DNA from: a virus
DNA: 26,350 nt
IMG/VR virus record: IMGVR_UViG_3300028398_000014
Location: 1 to 26,350 of that record
Strand: one strand, 5' to 3'
The notes under the pieces: generated by a model
The model's input: the letters and a program-made list of their open reading frames with translations, nothing else
Database searches by the model: none
What the model was told of the DNA's origin: nothing
Shown here: positions 1-6,171 of the stretch, piece after piece
How positions within the stretch are numbered: the first letter of the stretch is position 1
How the letters are laid out: each line of letters starts with the position of its first letter
Program-made: the position numbers and the translations under genes

Positions 1-1
1 C

Positions 2-346
2 TCGAAGACTAGTCACCTATGGGCGTTTATCCGCACAAACTTATCTGTTGACTCAGGTACTTATCAGTCGTTTGACTTGGGGACAATGCCACTGGGCACA
101 GAGTTTACATATAAACTGCAGGCGGGATATAATAAACTCAGTGTGTGGATAGACGGTGTGCAAAAAGTAATTGGCTTTGACATCGGATATTGGGCTGGTA
201 TGCACTCATATTTCAAAAATGGGACATATTTTAAATATCATGATTCGACTGATTCCAACACCCTTATCAAATATTCGGCATTATCATGGTCAGAGGGTGG
301 CTCGGCTTTCAACTGTGGAGCAGTTCCAATAATGATGATTCATTAA
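2..346 (+). CDS. C-terminal part of alginate-lyase-like (PL7) tail protein
   Basis: The reading frame is open from the window edge to the TAA at 344-346, so only the C-terminal ~114 residues are seen. They contain YFKNGTYFK, which resembles the YFKAGxYxQ signature of polysaccharide lyase family 7 alginate lyases (a beta-jelly roll). Before it lies a stretch of the kind 'LGTEFTYKLQ...NKLSVWIDG', also typical of that fold. Family knowledge: these enzymes cleave uronate polysaccharides by beta-elimination. A lyase just upstream of lysis genes in a phage is most simply a tail-fibre or tailspike depolymerase domain that opens a capsule or exopolysaccharide. The catalytic R/H/Q motifs would lie upstream and cannot be checked. 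The lysine where the usual Gln of YFKAGxYxQ sits is a small deviation. A non-catalytic jelly-roll binding domain is the main alternative. Confidence 0.6.
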   Translation, partial: SKTSHLWAFIRTNLSVDSGTYQSFDLGTMPLGTEFTYKLQAGYNKLSVWIDGVQKVIGFDIGYWAGMHSYFKNGTYFKYHDSTDSNTLIKYSALSWSEGGSAFNCGAVPIMMIH

Positions 347-359
347 ATGAGAGGAGAAT

Positions 360-1082
360 ATGCGATATACAGCTTTGTTAATAATCTTGCTCATGCTGGG
401 CGGGTGTTCATCAGGGATAATCAATATCCCATCAACAGAGGTAATTGATTCATCCGGTAAGATCGTCAAGAAAACGGCGGAGACAGTGGGGAATGCCTCT
501 ACCTATCGTACACATGAAAAATATAACGCCTGGAATGTTGCAAACGTCGAATACACTAAGCAGACGAAAGCATCCGGTTTCAACATGAGTTTTGCAAAGG
601 TTAAGATTAACGGTGTTGTTGCCTACCTACCAAGTAAAATATCATTTAGGGAAGCACCACAGTTCCATGCTCCTGCCGATCTCCATGACCATCCTGTTTG
701 GCATACTGTTGATACGGCGATTAAGACAATCACACCATGGGGGTTTGGAACGTGGGCAGCAACCTCTATTGTTGGCTCTATGGAGGCAGTGGCTAACCGG
801 CCGACCAACCAATACAATGGGCCGGTGCAAAATACCGGGTCGTATAACCAATCGGGCCGCGACCAAACTATTACTGCCAATGGCCCAAAAATGGACCAGG
901 GCCATCGGGATAATTCGCCAGGATGCAGTAATGGAAACTGTGGAGAGTCTTCCGGTGAAACCTTACCTCCAGGAACGCCGCCGAAACCGGCATCATGCGG
1001 GTCAGGAGGATTCTGGAATGGAATAAGATGGCAGCTTACTCCCACTTGCTCGTGTGACAGCCACGCCGCAGGTCATTGTTAA
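360..1082 (+). CDS. Predicted phage lipoprotein with Cys/Pro/Gly-rich tail
   Basis: The start follows a GAGGAG ribosome site. The first 16 residues form a lipoprotein signal peptide: a charged start, a leucine-rich core and the lipobox LGGC with Cys16 as the expected lipidation site. Ser at +2 argues for outer-membrane sorting in a Gram-negative host. The middle (about residues 85-150) has two moderately hydrophobic stretches. The last ~60 residues are rich in Cys, Gly and Pro, with at least six cysteines that could form disulfides or bind metal. It sits directly before a holin-like gene, so a role in lysis (outer spanin-like) or in superinfection exclusion is possible. At 240 residues it is longer than a typical outer spanin. 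I do not recognise the family. Confidence 0.75.
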   Translation: MRYTALLIILLMLGGCSSGIINIPSTEVIDSSGKIVKKTAETVGNASTYRTHEKYNAWNVANVEYTKQTKASGFNMSFAKVKINGVVAYLPSKISFREAPQFHAPADLHDHPVWHTVDTAIKTITPWGFGTWAATSIVGSMEAVANRPTNQYNGPVQNTGSYNQSGRDQTITANGPKMDQGHRDNSPGCSNGNCGESSGETLPPGTPPKPASCGSGGFWNGIRWQLTPTCSCDSHAAGHC

Positions 1083-1097
1083 AAAGGAGAAATAATA

Positions 1098-1352
1098 ATG
1101 AAAGAAGGAAAGAACACGTCTGAATATGCGCTGGCAAAAAACATGATGATTGTCGGGGTTATTCTTGCCGTCGCATCCAGTCTTGGCAAAGTCCCGTTTA
1201 CCCCTGATCAGGTTTCGGCCTATTTAGCGAACGTCATCAAAGAGGCATCAAACTGGTCAAAGGTATTGCTCCCTTATGCTACAGCTATATGGGCATGGTA
1301 TAGTTATCTTCGCACCAGCCTAAAAAAGAAAGAGATTGAAAAGGGAGAATAA
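1098..1352 (+). CDS. Holin-like small membrane protein
   Basis: This 84-residue protein starts after AAAAAGGAG. It has two probable membrane segments (about residues 15-32 and 56-73), a short polar stretch between them, and a highly charged Lys/Glu C-terminal tail. This is the plan of a class II holin, which opens the inner membrane so that endolysin can reach the peptidoglycan. The position supports the call: it is followed by another small membrane protein and, five genes later, a lysozyme. No family motif is recognisable, and holins are called mainly on topology and context, so another small phage membrane protein cannot be excluded. Confidence 0.55.
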   Translation: MKEGKNTSEYALAKNMMIVGVILAVASSLGKVPFTPDQVSAYLANVIKEASNWSKVLLPYATAIWAWYSYLRTSLKKKEIEKGE

Positions 1353-1356
1353 ACCA

Positions 1357-1632
1357 ATGGTGCATGAACGCAGGAACTATGAAGAACTGGCAAAAGCTAT
1401 CGCCGACGAGCTGAAAAACAACACCTCTACATGTGCCCTTGGTATTGACCCTGTTGAACTCCAGGAGGAAAGACGGTTTGTGCGTGACTTAATGGCAATA
1501 GCTGATCGTTTTGATAATATAAAGTGGGGTTTTTTGGGCACAGTTATTCGCTCTGTTGGTTTGGCTGCGCTGGCTATTTTTGTCCTTGGTCTTGGCGTTT
1601 ATATCAAGAAAAAACTTGGTATTGAACTGTGA
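1357..1632 (+). CDS. Small protein with C-terminal membrane anchor
   Basis: The ATG at 1357 was chosen because AAGGGAG lies 8 nt before it and it clears the stop of the upstream gene; an in-frame ATG at 1336 would overlap that gene. The protein has 91 residues: a charged helical N-terminal part (residues 1-57, Glu/Arg-rich), one hydrophobic segment (about 58-83) and a short KKKLG tail. A cytoplasmic helical domain plus C-terminal anchor is common in phage lysis cassettes (second holin or antiholin, or an inner-spanin-like protein in reverse topology). I cannot assign one. It overlaps the next gene by 4 nt (GTGA), implying translational coupling. Confidence 0.6.
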   Translation: MVHERRNYEELAKAIADELKNNTSTCALGIDPVELQEERRFVRDLMAIADRFDNIKWGFLGTVIRSVGLAALAIFVLGLGVYIKKKLGIEL

Positions 1633-2132
1633 AATTCTATATCGGCCAATACCGTGGCATCGGGCTATTATCACGAGGAATTGAGTTATTTACCCGTTCC
1701 GAATGGTCTCATTCTTGCGTAGTATTCCCGCCAAAAGAAGAGGGTGACAAGTTTGTACTTGTCGAGGCATGGGGATTTAAGGGCGTTGTTAAAGTAGAAG
1801 AGCATGACCTGATTTCCTGCTTATCCGTAAACCACCATCCTGGAACAAGGGTAGATATTTTTGAAATTGAAGTGACAGAGATCGCATATGACCGGGCCAT
1901 GGAATTTGCCATGCAGCAGGTAGGGCATAAATATGACTGGTCACTGATTATCAAGTTCCTAACCAGGAAACCTGCCAAAGAGAATGGCCGGTGGATATGT
2001 TCCGAATTGACTGGGGAAATTTGTAAAACTGCCGGGTATCAGCTTCAGCGAATGCCGACGTGGCGGATGAATCCGGATCATGTAGGAATCAGTCCAGTGA
2101 TTAAACCGAAAATGCAGGCGGTAACGATTTGA
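1629..2132 (+). CDS. Permuted NlpC/P60 (YiiX/YaeF-like) peptidase or amidase
   Basis: The GTG start overlaps the preceding stop by 4 nt. The 167-residue protein has the order expected of circularly permuted papain-like enzymes: a His in WSHSC (His28), an acidic residue in VEAW (Glu46), and the catalytic-type Cys in WICSEL (Cys124), preceded by a conserved-looking GHKYDW stretch. Family members hydrolyse cell-wall peptides or lipid-linked amides. In a lysis cassette that also encodes a lysozyme, a second peptidoglycan-active enzyme is plausible. No signal peptide is seen, so export would need the holin. The catalytic assignment is by motif order only. Confidence 0.7.
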   Translation: MKFYIGQYRGIGLLSRGIELFTRSEWSHSCVVFPPKEEGDKFVLVEAWGFKGVVKVEEHDLISCLSVNHHPGTRVDIFEIEVTEIAYDRAMEFAMQQVGHKYDWSLIIKFLTRKPAKENGRWICSELTGEICKTAGYQLQRMPTWRMNPDHVGISPVIKPKMQAVTI

Positions 2133-2434
2133 GATGGTACAGAGATTTTGTTACCCGTGCTCCGAAGCGGTCTCCTTATTGGCGGAAACTACGCAAGAGG
2201 CTGATAAAAGATCACCCGTACTGTTCAGCCTGTTTGAGCGTGAAGAGATTGAAGGCGCATCACAAAGTACCTCTTCACGTTGATCCCACAAAAGAGCTTG
2301 AACAAACAAACATTATCATCCTATGCCGGAGATGTCATTTTATCATGGGGCATCTCAGGTCGTGGAAATCTTGGAACACTCACATTGGAATGGACGCTTT
2401 AAAACTTAAAATGAGGATATTAAACAGGCCATGA
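2129..2434 (+). CDS. Small HNH endonuclease-type zinc-finger protein
   Basis: The start is a TTG overlapping the previous stop by 4 nt (TTGA). The 101-residue protein carries a compact HNH domain: C32-x2-C35, the H44-H45 pair, N61, and C66-x2-C69 followed by H70. The four cysteines fit a structural zinc site and H45/N61/H70 a metal-dependent nuclease centre. In many phages a small HNH protein is needed for DNA packaging with the terminase, but those normally sit beside terS/terL; here it is inside the lysis cassette, far from TerL in this window. A free-standing homing-type nuclease is less likely because it is tightly coupled to both neighbours. Confidence 0.75.
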   Translation: MRWYRDFVTRAPKRSPYWRKLRKRLIKDHPYCSACLSVKRLKAHHKVPLHVDPTKELEQTNIIILCRRCHFIMGHLRSWKSWNTHIGMDALKLKMRILNRP

Positions 2435-2631
2435 CATATATTGTAAAAGCCGACATCCCAGCATGTAATGGGTCGTGTTGCAGGCTGTGTGAAAACTATT
2501 TGCCTGGATTTTTTGAAAAGAATGGCGGGATTACTGTTGTTGAGACTTCACCCGAAATAGACGCTGCTGAACTGGCGGAGCAATTTTGCCCTAATCAGTG
2601 TATCAGTATGGAGGTGGTGCAGGATGTATAA
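2431..2631 (+). CDS. Small cysteine-rich ferredoxin-like protein
   Basis: A 66-residue protein starting at an ATG that overlaps the HNH stop (ATGA). It has six cysteines in two groups: C12, C16, C17 and C20 near the N-terminus (followed by ENYLPGFF) and C53-P...C57-I near the C-terminus. The layout resembles single-cluster bacterial ferredoxins, in which three Cys precede a P-x-x-F stretch and a distal Cys-Pro lies before a short terminal strand. The acidic middle (TSPEIDAAELAEQ) also matches. The spacing of the first group (C-x3-CC-x2-C) is not the canonical C-x2-C-x2-C, so an iron-sulfur cluster is inferred, not proven; a zinc-binding protein is the alternative. It overlaps the lysozyme start by 8 nt. 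Confidence 0.55.
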   Translation: MTYIVKADIPACNGSCCRLCENYLPGFFEKNGGITVVETSPEIDAAELAEQFCPNQCISMEVVQDV

Positions 2632-3028
2632 TAAGCTGCTTGATGAAATTGAATGTGATGAAGGGTATAAGCGGTTTATTTATGAAGATACTAATGGAAA
2701 CAAAACCATAGGTATCGGCTTAAATCTTGACGCAGGGATGAGCAAAGAACTGGCCCGTTATATCGCCCTTTGGTCTATAGATGATATACGGGAAAAACTA
2801 TCTTATCGGCTTGAATTCTGGAACAGGTTGTCCCGTAACCGACAGGACGTTCTTATTAACATGGCGTTTAATCTTGGGATTGATGGCCTGTTTAAATTTA
2901 AAAAGATGTTAGCCGCGATGTCTGAGGAAAATTGGGACCGAGCAAAATATGAGCTTTTAGACAGCGATGCCGCCCGTGAACTGCACAACAGGTACGGGCA
3001 GCTCGCCGAGAAGATGGAGAATGGTTGA
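2624..3028 (+). CDS. T4-type lysozyme (GH24 endolysin)
   Basis: The 134-residue protein aligns by eye with phage T4 lysozyme. The catalytic Glu13 is in DEGYKRFIYED, Asp22 follows nine residues later, and Thr28 is in KTIGIG, giving the E-x8-D-x5-T triad of family GH24. The substrate-lobe motif 'NRQDVLINMAFNLG' and the helix with 'WDRAKYELLDSDAA' are also typical. It hydrolyses the MurNAc-GlcNAc bond of peptidoglycan. There is no N-terminal signal or SAR segment, so it should be a classical holin-released cytoplasmic endolysin. A GGAGG ribosome site lies inside the upstream ferredoxin-like gene. It is slightly shorter than T4 lysozyme (164 residues). Confidence 0.93.
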   Translation: MYNKLLDEIECDEGYKRFIYEDTNGNKTIGIGLNLDAGMSKELARYIALWSIDDIREKLSYRLEFWNRLSRNRQDVLINMAFNLGIDGLFKFKKMLAAMSEENWDRAKYELLDSDAARELHNRYGQLAEKMENG

Positions 3029-3034
3029 TATTGC

Positions 3035-3059
3035 AATAAGTGGAAAGTTTCTACTTATT
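3035..3059. terminator. Palindrome at convergent gene ends (putative two-way terminator)
   Basis: Between the stops of the lysozyme (plus) and the RNA ligase (minus), AATAAGT (3035-3041) pairs perfectly with ACTTATT (3053-3059). The inner bases extend the stem with one G-T pair, leaving a small loop. The location between converging genes fits a bidirectional terminator. Weak point: no clear run of T follows on either strand. Confidence 0.5.
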
Positions 3060-3077
3060 ACTCTGTTCGGTTTCCTT

Positions 3078-3704
3078 TTAGAAGTCCCGGCTCTTTATCT
3101 TTGTAATCAGGCGAGTTCCATTCCTTGCAAAAATGTCCGTTGCTGGCCTGGCCACAATCCCTTCAGCTTTAAAGTCGCCCCAGAAAGAAATAATACCTTC
3201 TCTGGCCATGTTTACCATGTCCGCAAGTGTTCCCTCTCCAATGATAGGAACAACGTCAATGCCAAGTTTACGAGCAACGTCCTCGACATCTTTTCTCCGC
3301 AACCACCAATTACCAATTTTAACATCAAACAACACAAAATCTTGATCTTTGCGGTAATTTCCACCGCCTTTTTGTATTTTTGCCCCATATCCTTCACCAT
3401 AAAGACAAACAGGGGCTGCATTGAAAATATTAGCAAATTTATCCGCCAACGGCAAGAAAGTATCATTCAATCTTTCCACCAGCCTTGCGGGTATTTGCGC
3501 CCTGTCGGTTCTACCCCCAAAAGTTATCCTTCCTTCATTATGCATAACCCTGATATTTGTTCCATCAACCTTCTCTGTAAAAATCCACTTATTATTTTGT
3601 AGGTACTCAAATTCAGGCAATGAAAAATCACCTTCCAGCAATGTCTTAAATTTAGTTTTAGGGTCGCGTTTAAAAACTGTTTGTATCTTATGATATGTTT
3701 CCAT
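3078..3704 (-). CDS. RNA ligase (nucleotidyltransferase superfamily)
   Basis: The ATG at 3704 is preceded by GGGAGG at a good distance and was preferred over an upstream TTG. In the 208-residue protein the adenylation motif I is EKVDGTNIR with Lys45 as the nucleophile, then GGRTD (motif Ia/III region), YGEGYGAKIQ, AEGIVARP (motif IV) and ITKIKSRDF (motif V). This set is typical of short RNA ligases of the Rnl2/RNA_ligase family. Such enzymes seal 5'-phosphate/3'-OH RNA ends via ligase-AMP, and in phages they often repair tRNAs cut by host defence nucleases. No polynucleotide kinase is seen in the window. It is the last gene of the minus-strand block, behind a structured intergenic element. 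Confidence 0.85.
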   Translation of the reverse strand: METYHKIQTVFKRDPKTKFKTLLEGDFSLPEFEYLQNNKWIFTEKVDGTNIRVMHNEGRITFGGRTDRAQIPARLVERLNDTFLPLADKFANIFNAAPVCLYGEGYGAKIQKGGGNYRKDQDFVLFDVKIGNWWLRRKDVEDVARKLGIDVVPIIGEGTLADMVNMAREGIISFWGDFKAEGIVARPATDIFARNGTRLITKIKSRDF

Positions 3705-3727
3705 GAAACTTCCTCCCAAATTAAAAA

Positions 3728-3842
3728 GATAACAATCGCATGAAAGGGGCGCTTGCCGCCTGGCGATTTACCCGGCAGATCCAGCGATTGTCTTATTTAT
3801 CACTTCGCCTTGTCCTGCATGGCGCCCTCATGCTGGTCGTTA
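3728..3842 (-). repeat. Intergenic element A (shared with 4091-4207)
   Basis: Read on the minus strand it begins at the stop codon of the upstream gene with TAACGAC and ends with CATGCGATTGTTATCTTTT just before the ribosome site of the RNA ligase. The end is nearly identical to element B. Within it ACAATCGC (early) and GCGATTGT (late) form an 8-bp inverted repeat, and GCC/GGC stretches lie between. It could be a structured 5' leader, a terminator-leader unit or a small mobile or recombination repeat. Confidence 0.5.
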
Positions 3843-4070
3843 TTTTAACAAACCTGCTTTTCTTATATTTTTAATTGCTTGAAAAACCCACTCAGCCGGC
3901 TGCTTGCCGGTACGATACGATATAAGTAATCTTTCTTGCGCTTCTAATGCTTTTTGCATTAAAATTACTATTCTCGTCGTTGTGTCATGGTCAAAACCGG
4001 CAATAAAGCCACTACAATCATTATGTTGATATTGACGCAGGGCCGGTAACAATATTTCAGGTGTTTTCAT
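3840..4070 (-). CDS. Small unknown phage protein (76 aa)
   Basis: The ATG at 4070 is preceded by GAGGAGG, so I take it as the start. An in-frame ATG farther upstream (the codons for MIEKKD, near 4148) also has a GGAGG and would add 26 residues, but that extension runs through the repeated element and is unlikely to be under protein selection. The 76 residues are helical and charged (for example the stretch from TRIVILMQ to AQERLL) with no recognised motif and no membrane segment. It is flanked by the two copies of the intergenic element, suggesting a cassette-like accessory gene. Confidence 0.55.
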   Translation of the reverse strand: MKTPEILLPALRQYQHNDCSGFIAGFDHDTTTRIVILMQKALEAQERLLISYRTGKQPAEWVFQAIKNIRKAGLLK

Positions 4071-4090
4071 TATAATCCTCCTCAATAAAA

Positions 4091-4207
4091 GATAACAATC
4101 GCATGGAAGGGACGCTTTGCCAGGTGCGATTTCATCCTTCTTTTCAATCATTATCTTTTCCTCCACATTACCGGGCGCCGGATAGGCGCCCGTCAACTTT
4201 GTCGTTA
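4091..4207 (-). repeat. Intergenic element B (shared with 3728-3842)
   Basis: On the minus strand it starts with TAACGAC at the stop codon of the upstream gene and ends with CATGCGATTGTTATCTTTT before GAGGAGG. It contains a perfect 7-bp hairpin GGGCGCC-TATCC-GGCGCCC (4173-4191) and a second stem ATCGCA...TGCGAT next to the ribosome site. Total length (117 nt) is almost the same as element A (115 nt), although the middles differ. Confidence 0.5.
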
Positions 4208-4414
4208 TGCTGAAAATCGATTAACGCACTCATCAATAAATTTCTCAAATTTCTCAAAGAGTTTCCCATGGTCTTCATCCATGCGCGGCCCGAAATAGAA
4301 AGTTCCAAAATTTACTAAAGTTCCGTCAATATTCAATCCTAACGTCACTATTTCGTGAGGGCCAACGCTGTCATCAAACCTTGGGCACACGCCTTTAATT
4401 TTTTCAATCTTCAT
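4205..4414 (-). CDS. Small unknown phage protein (69 aa)
   Basis: Starts at an ATG preceded by GGAGGGATT. The 69 residues look like a compact alpha/beta domain: strands around EIVTLGLNIDG and LVNFGTFYFG, then a helix from about residue 46 with KLFEKFEKFIDECV. I recognise no family. Its stop codon is the first TAA of intergenic element B. It lies with other small genes at the end of the minus-strand block, where phages often carry host-takeover or anti-defence genes, but nothing here shows such a role. Confidence 0.6.
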   Translation of the reverse strand: MKIEKIKGVCPRFDDSVGPHEIVTLGLNIDGTLVNFGTFYFGPRMDEDHGKLFEKFEKFIDECVNRFSA

Positions 4415-4461
4415 AATCCCTCCAAATCTAATTGCTTTTTATCTGCAACCCCCTGAATTTT

Positions 4462-4468
4462 GTCGTTA
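4462..4468 (-). repeat. Third TAACGAC copy in the 4415-4482 gap
   Basis: On the minus strand CTAACGACAAAATTCAGG occurs in this gap, matching the TAACGACAAAGTT start of element B. The rest of elements A and B is not recognisable here; only a small TTGC...GCAA hairpin follows before the ribosome site. It may be a degenerate copy of the same element. Confidence 0.3.
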
Positions 4469-4482
4469 GCCGTATTTAGATT

Positions 4483-4731
4483 TTACTTTAAACCCTTTGT
4501 ATTAAATTCAAGTATCATATGAGGATAGGCAGTTGAATCAGCTTCTTCAATTAGCTGTAATAACATAAGCCCTATTGAACGTCGGCCCGCATCATACTTG
4601 TATATGGAATCCACGTATAAACCTGAGACCCCTAATAAATGCCACAGCACTTTTCGTCCGGCTTTCGTTTTTAATACCGCACGCAAATCTGCTAATAAGA
4701 AATCATGCTCAGTCGGCTTTTTAATATTCAT
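4483..4731 (-). CDS. Bbp19-like phage protein
   Basis: The 82-residue protein has the pattern FLLADLRAVLKTKAGRKVLWHLLGVSGLY followed by GRRSIGLMLLQLIEEADSTAYPHMILE. I recognise this as the Bbp19 family, named after a gene of Bordetella phage BPP-1 and widespread in short-tailed and some long-tailed phages. Its function is not established; in BPP-1 relatives the gene tends to lie with structural genes. Here it is on the opposite strand, directly behind the replication block. The ATG lies within the end of the 38-codon gene at 4721-4837, whose last codons carry the AAAAGGAGG ribosome site. Confidence 0.75.
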   Translation of the reverse strand: MNIKKPTEHDFLLADLRAVLKTKAGRKVLWHLLGVSGLYVDSIYKYDAGRRSIGLMLLQLIEEADSTAYPHMILEFNTKGLK

Positions 4732-4837
4732 TTTCTAACCTCCTTTTCCAAAACCTTAATTTAATCCAAAATGGACAATTCCACTTACCTACTAACCAAG
4801 TAGTACGACCCCAACGTCGAATATCCTCTAAAATCAT
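4721..4837 (-). CDS. 38-aa basic, Trp-rich microprotein
   Basis: A short frame bridging two genes. Its ATG overlaps the helicase stop as ATGA, GAGGGAG lies 9 nt upstream at the end of the helicase gene, and its TAA lies 8 codons' worth of overlap or less inside the start of the Bbp19-like gene. It encodes a peptide starting MILEDIRRWGRTTW, rich in Trp, Arg and Lys, with one Cys. Start and stop overlaps on both sides and a good ribosome site are the support; there is no homology evidence. Without it there would be an unusual 102-nt hole in an otherwise packed operon. Confidence 0.5.
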   Translation of the reverse strand: MILEDIRRWGRTTWLVGKWNCPFWIKLRFWKRRLENEY

Positions 4838-6171
4838 AAATAAATCTCCCTCAAATAATTTAATAACGCGGCTTGTCCTTTCTCCTTGTTCTTAAGAGCC
4901 GTATATATGTGTTCATCAATAGAGTCCTTAATTAACACATGATGAACTACTACTGCCTGTTTCTGACCCTGTCTATATAGACGGCCAATCAACTGCATAT
5001 ATTGTTCATATGACCAAGGTAAGCCTAAAAATACTATGATATGCCCTCCTGCTTGAAGATTTACGCCGTGGCTTAAAGACGCAGGATGGCAGAACAATAG
5101 CTGAAGTTTACCAGCATTCCATGCTCGAATATACTTATCTGCATCCGCGGCTTTAGTTCCTCCTGCTATAACGCCCGCAGCCGGAAATTTAGCTCGCAAT
5201 CGAGCCAATTCCCCCCGAAACTGAACTGCGCATAAAACTGGTTGACCCGCGGCTCGATCAATAATATCTTGTAATGCCTTATGCTTAAGGTCATGCAGCT
5301 CATGCCATTTAGAATTTTCATCATATACCCCACCTTGCACAAATTGACGTAATTTCATACCTAATGATACTGAAGTTGCAGCTTCAATTTCAGTTTGTTT
5401 CAGCTCCAAAATGAACTCGGTTTCGAATTCTTTATAGGCTTTACGTGCGTTAGCATTAAGCTTACACATATACCTATTTTGGATCAATTTTGGCATTGAC
5501 AAATAATCTTTAGCCGCTAATCGATAAGTTACCGGAGCTATCGTTTTATAAATAACAGAGTATGCTGTGGGTTCTACTTCGTATTTTACTACTCGCAGTC
5601 CTGGATAGGAGATAGCTCTACAGAATTTACGCCTAAACGCCGTTATATTTTTGCCCAGCCCACATGCGTAAGGCGGGACTAGAATCTGATACTGCGCCCA
5701 TAAATCATGCAATGAATTAGGAGCCGGCGTAGCTGATAAAGCTAAGCGGTATTCTGACATCAGTGGCTCCATACGACGTAATAACTTAAACCGCTGAGTA
5801 CTATGTGACTTAATCATAGAGGCCTCATCAAAGATAAATATCCGCGGCTTAAAAGAATACGGCTGCGTGGATAACCATTTAAGACCCTCGTAATTTATTA
5901 GTAGAATATCATATTTCTCGTGGTCTCGAAGCGTTTTACTCGAACCATGCAGAATTTTAAAAGTTAATTCTGGAGCCCATTTAGCTATTTCTTCTGGCCA
6001 AGTACTGCGTATAGCCTGTAGCGGGCCAAAGACAATAGCCGGCTGTTTACACCGGCGTATAAATTCAAGGGCGATAGCTGTCTTACCCAACCCCATATCT
6101 AACGCCATATAAGCCTGTTTTTTATCTAAAGCAAATTCTACTGCCTTTCGCTGGTATGGGTGTAATTTCAT
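4834..6171 (-). CDS. SNF2-type superfamily 2 helicase
   Basis: This 445-residue protein shows the SF2 motifs in order: Q-like LHPYQRKAV, motif I DMGLGKT (Lys30), motif Ia VFGPL, motif II DEAS, motif III LSATP, and in the second RecA-like domain motif VI QLIGRLYRQGQ. The DMGLGKT and GRxxRxGQ forms are typical of the SNF2 branch. Family knowledge: phage SNF2-like helicases next to VRR-NUC and DUF2800 proteins are thought to act in phage DNA replication or recombination as ATP-driven DNA translocases. It overlaps the DNA ligase stop/start region by 4 nt and the microprotein by 4 nt. Motif II has DEAS rather than DEAH. Confidence 0.93.
   Translation of the reverse strand: MKLHPYQRKAVEFALDKKQAYMALDMGLGKTAIALEFIRRCKQPAIVFGPLQAIRSTWPEEIAKWAPELTFKILHGSSKTLRDHEKYDILLINYEGLKWLSTQPYSFKPRIFIFDEASMIKSHSTQRFKLLRRMEPLMSEYRLALSATPAPNSLHDLWAQYQILVPPYACGLGKNITAFRRKFCRAISYPGLRVVKYEVEPTAYSVIYKTIAPVTYRLAAKDYLSMPKLIQNRYMCKLNANARKAYKEFETEFILELKQTEIEAATSVSLGMKLRQFVQGGVYDENSKWHELHDLKHKALQDIIDRAAGQPVLCAVQFRGELARLRAKFPAAGVIAGGTKAADADKYIRAWNAGKLQLLFCHPASLSHGVNLQAGGHIIVFLGLPWSYEQYMQLIGRLYRQGQKQAVVVHHVLIKDSIDEHIYTALKNKEKGQAALLNYLREIYL

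Noticed and set aside
2967-3693. Plus-strand frames over the RNA ligase
   Set aside because: They are opposite a gene with clear ligase motifs and lack ribosome sites.
3728-3842. c-di-GMP or other known riboswitch in intergenic elements
   Set aside because: No conserved core of the riboswitch classes I could compare was found; only simple stems.
3728-4207. Integron attC sites
   Set aside because: ATAAC...GTTAT arms and hairpins look suggestive, but the core GTTRRRY is not met (GTTATCT), the inner L boxes do not pair and no integrase is visible.
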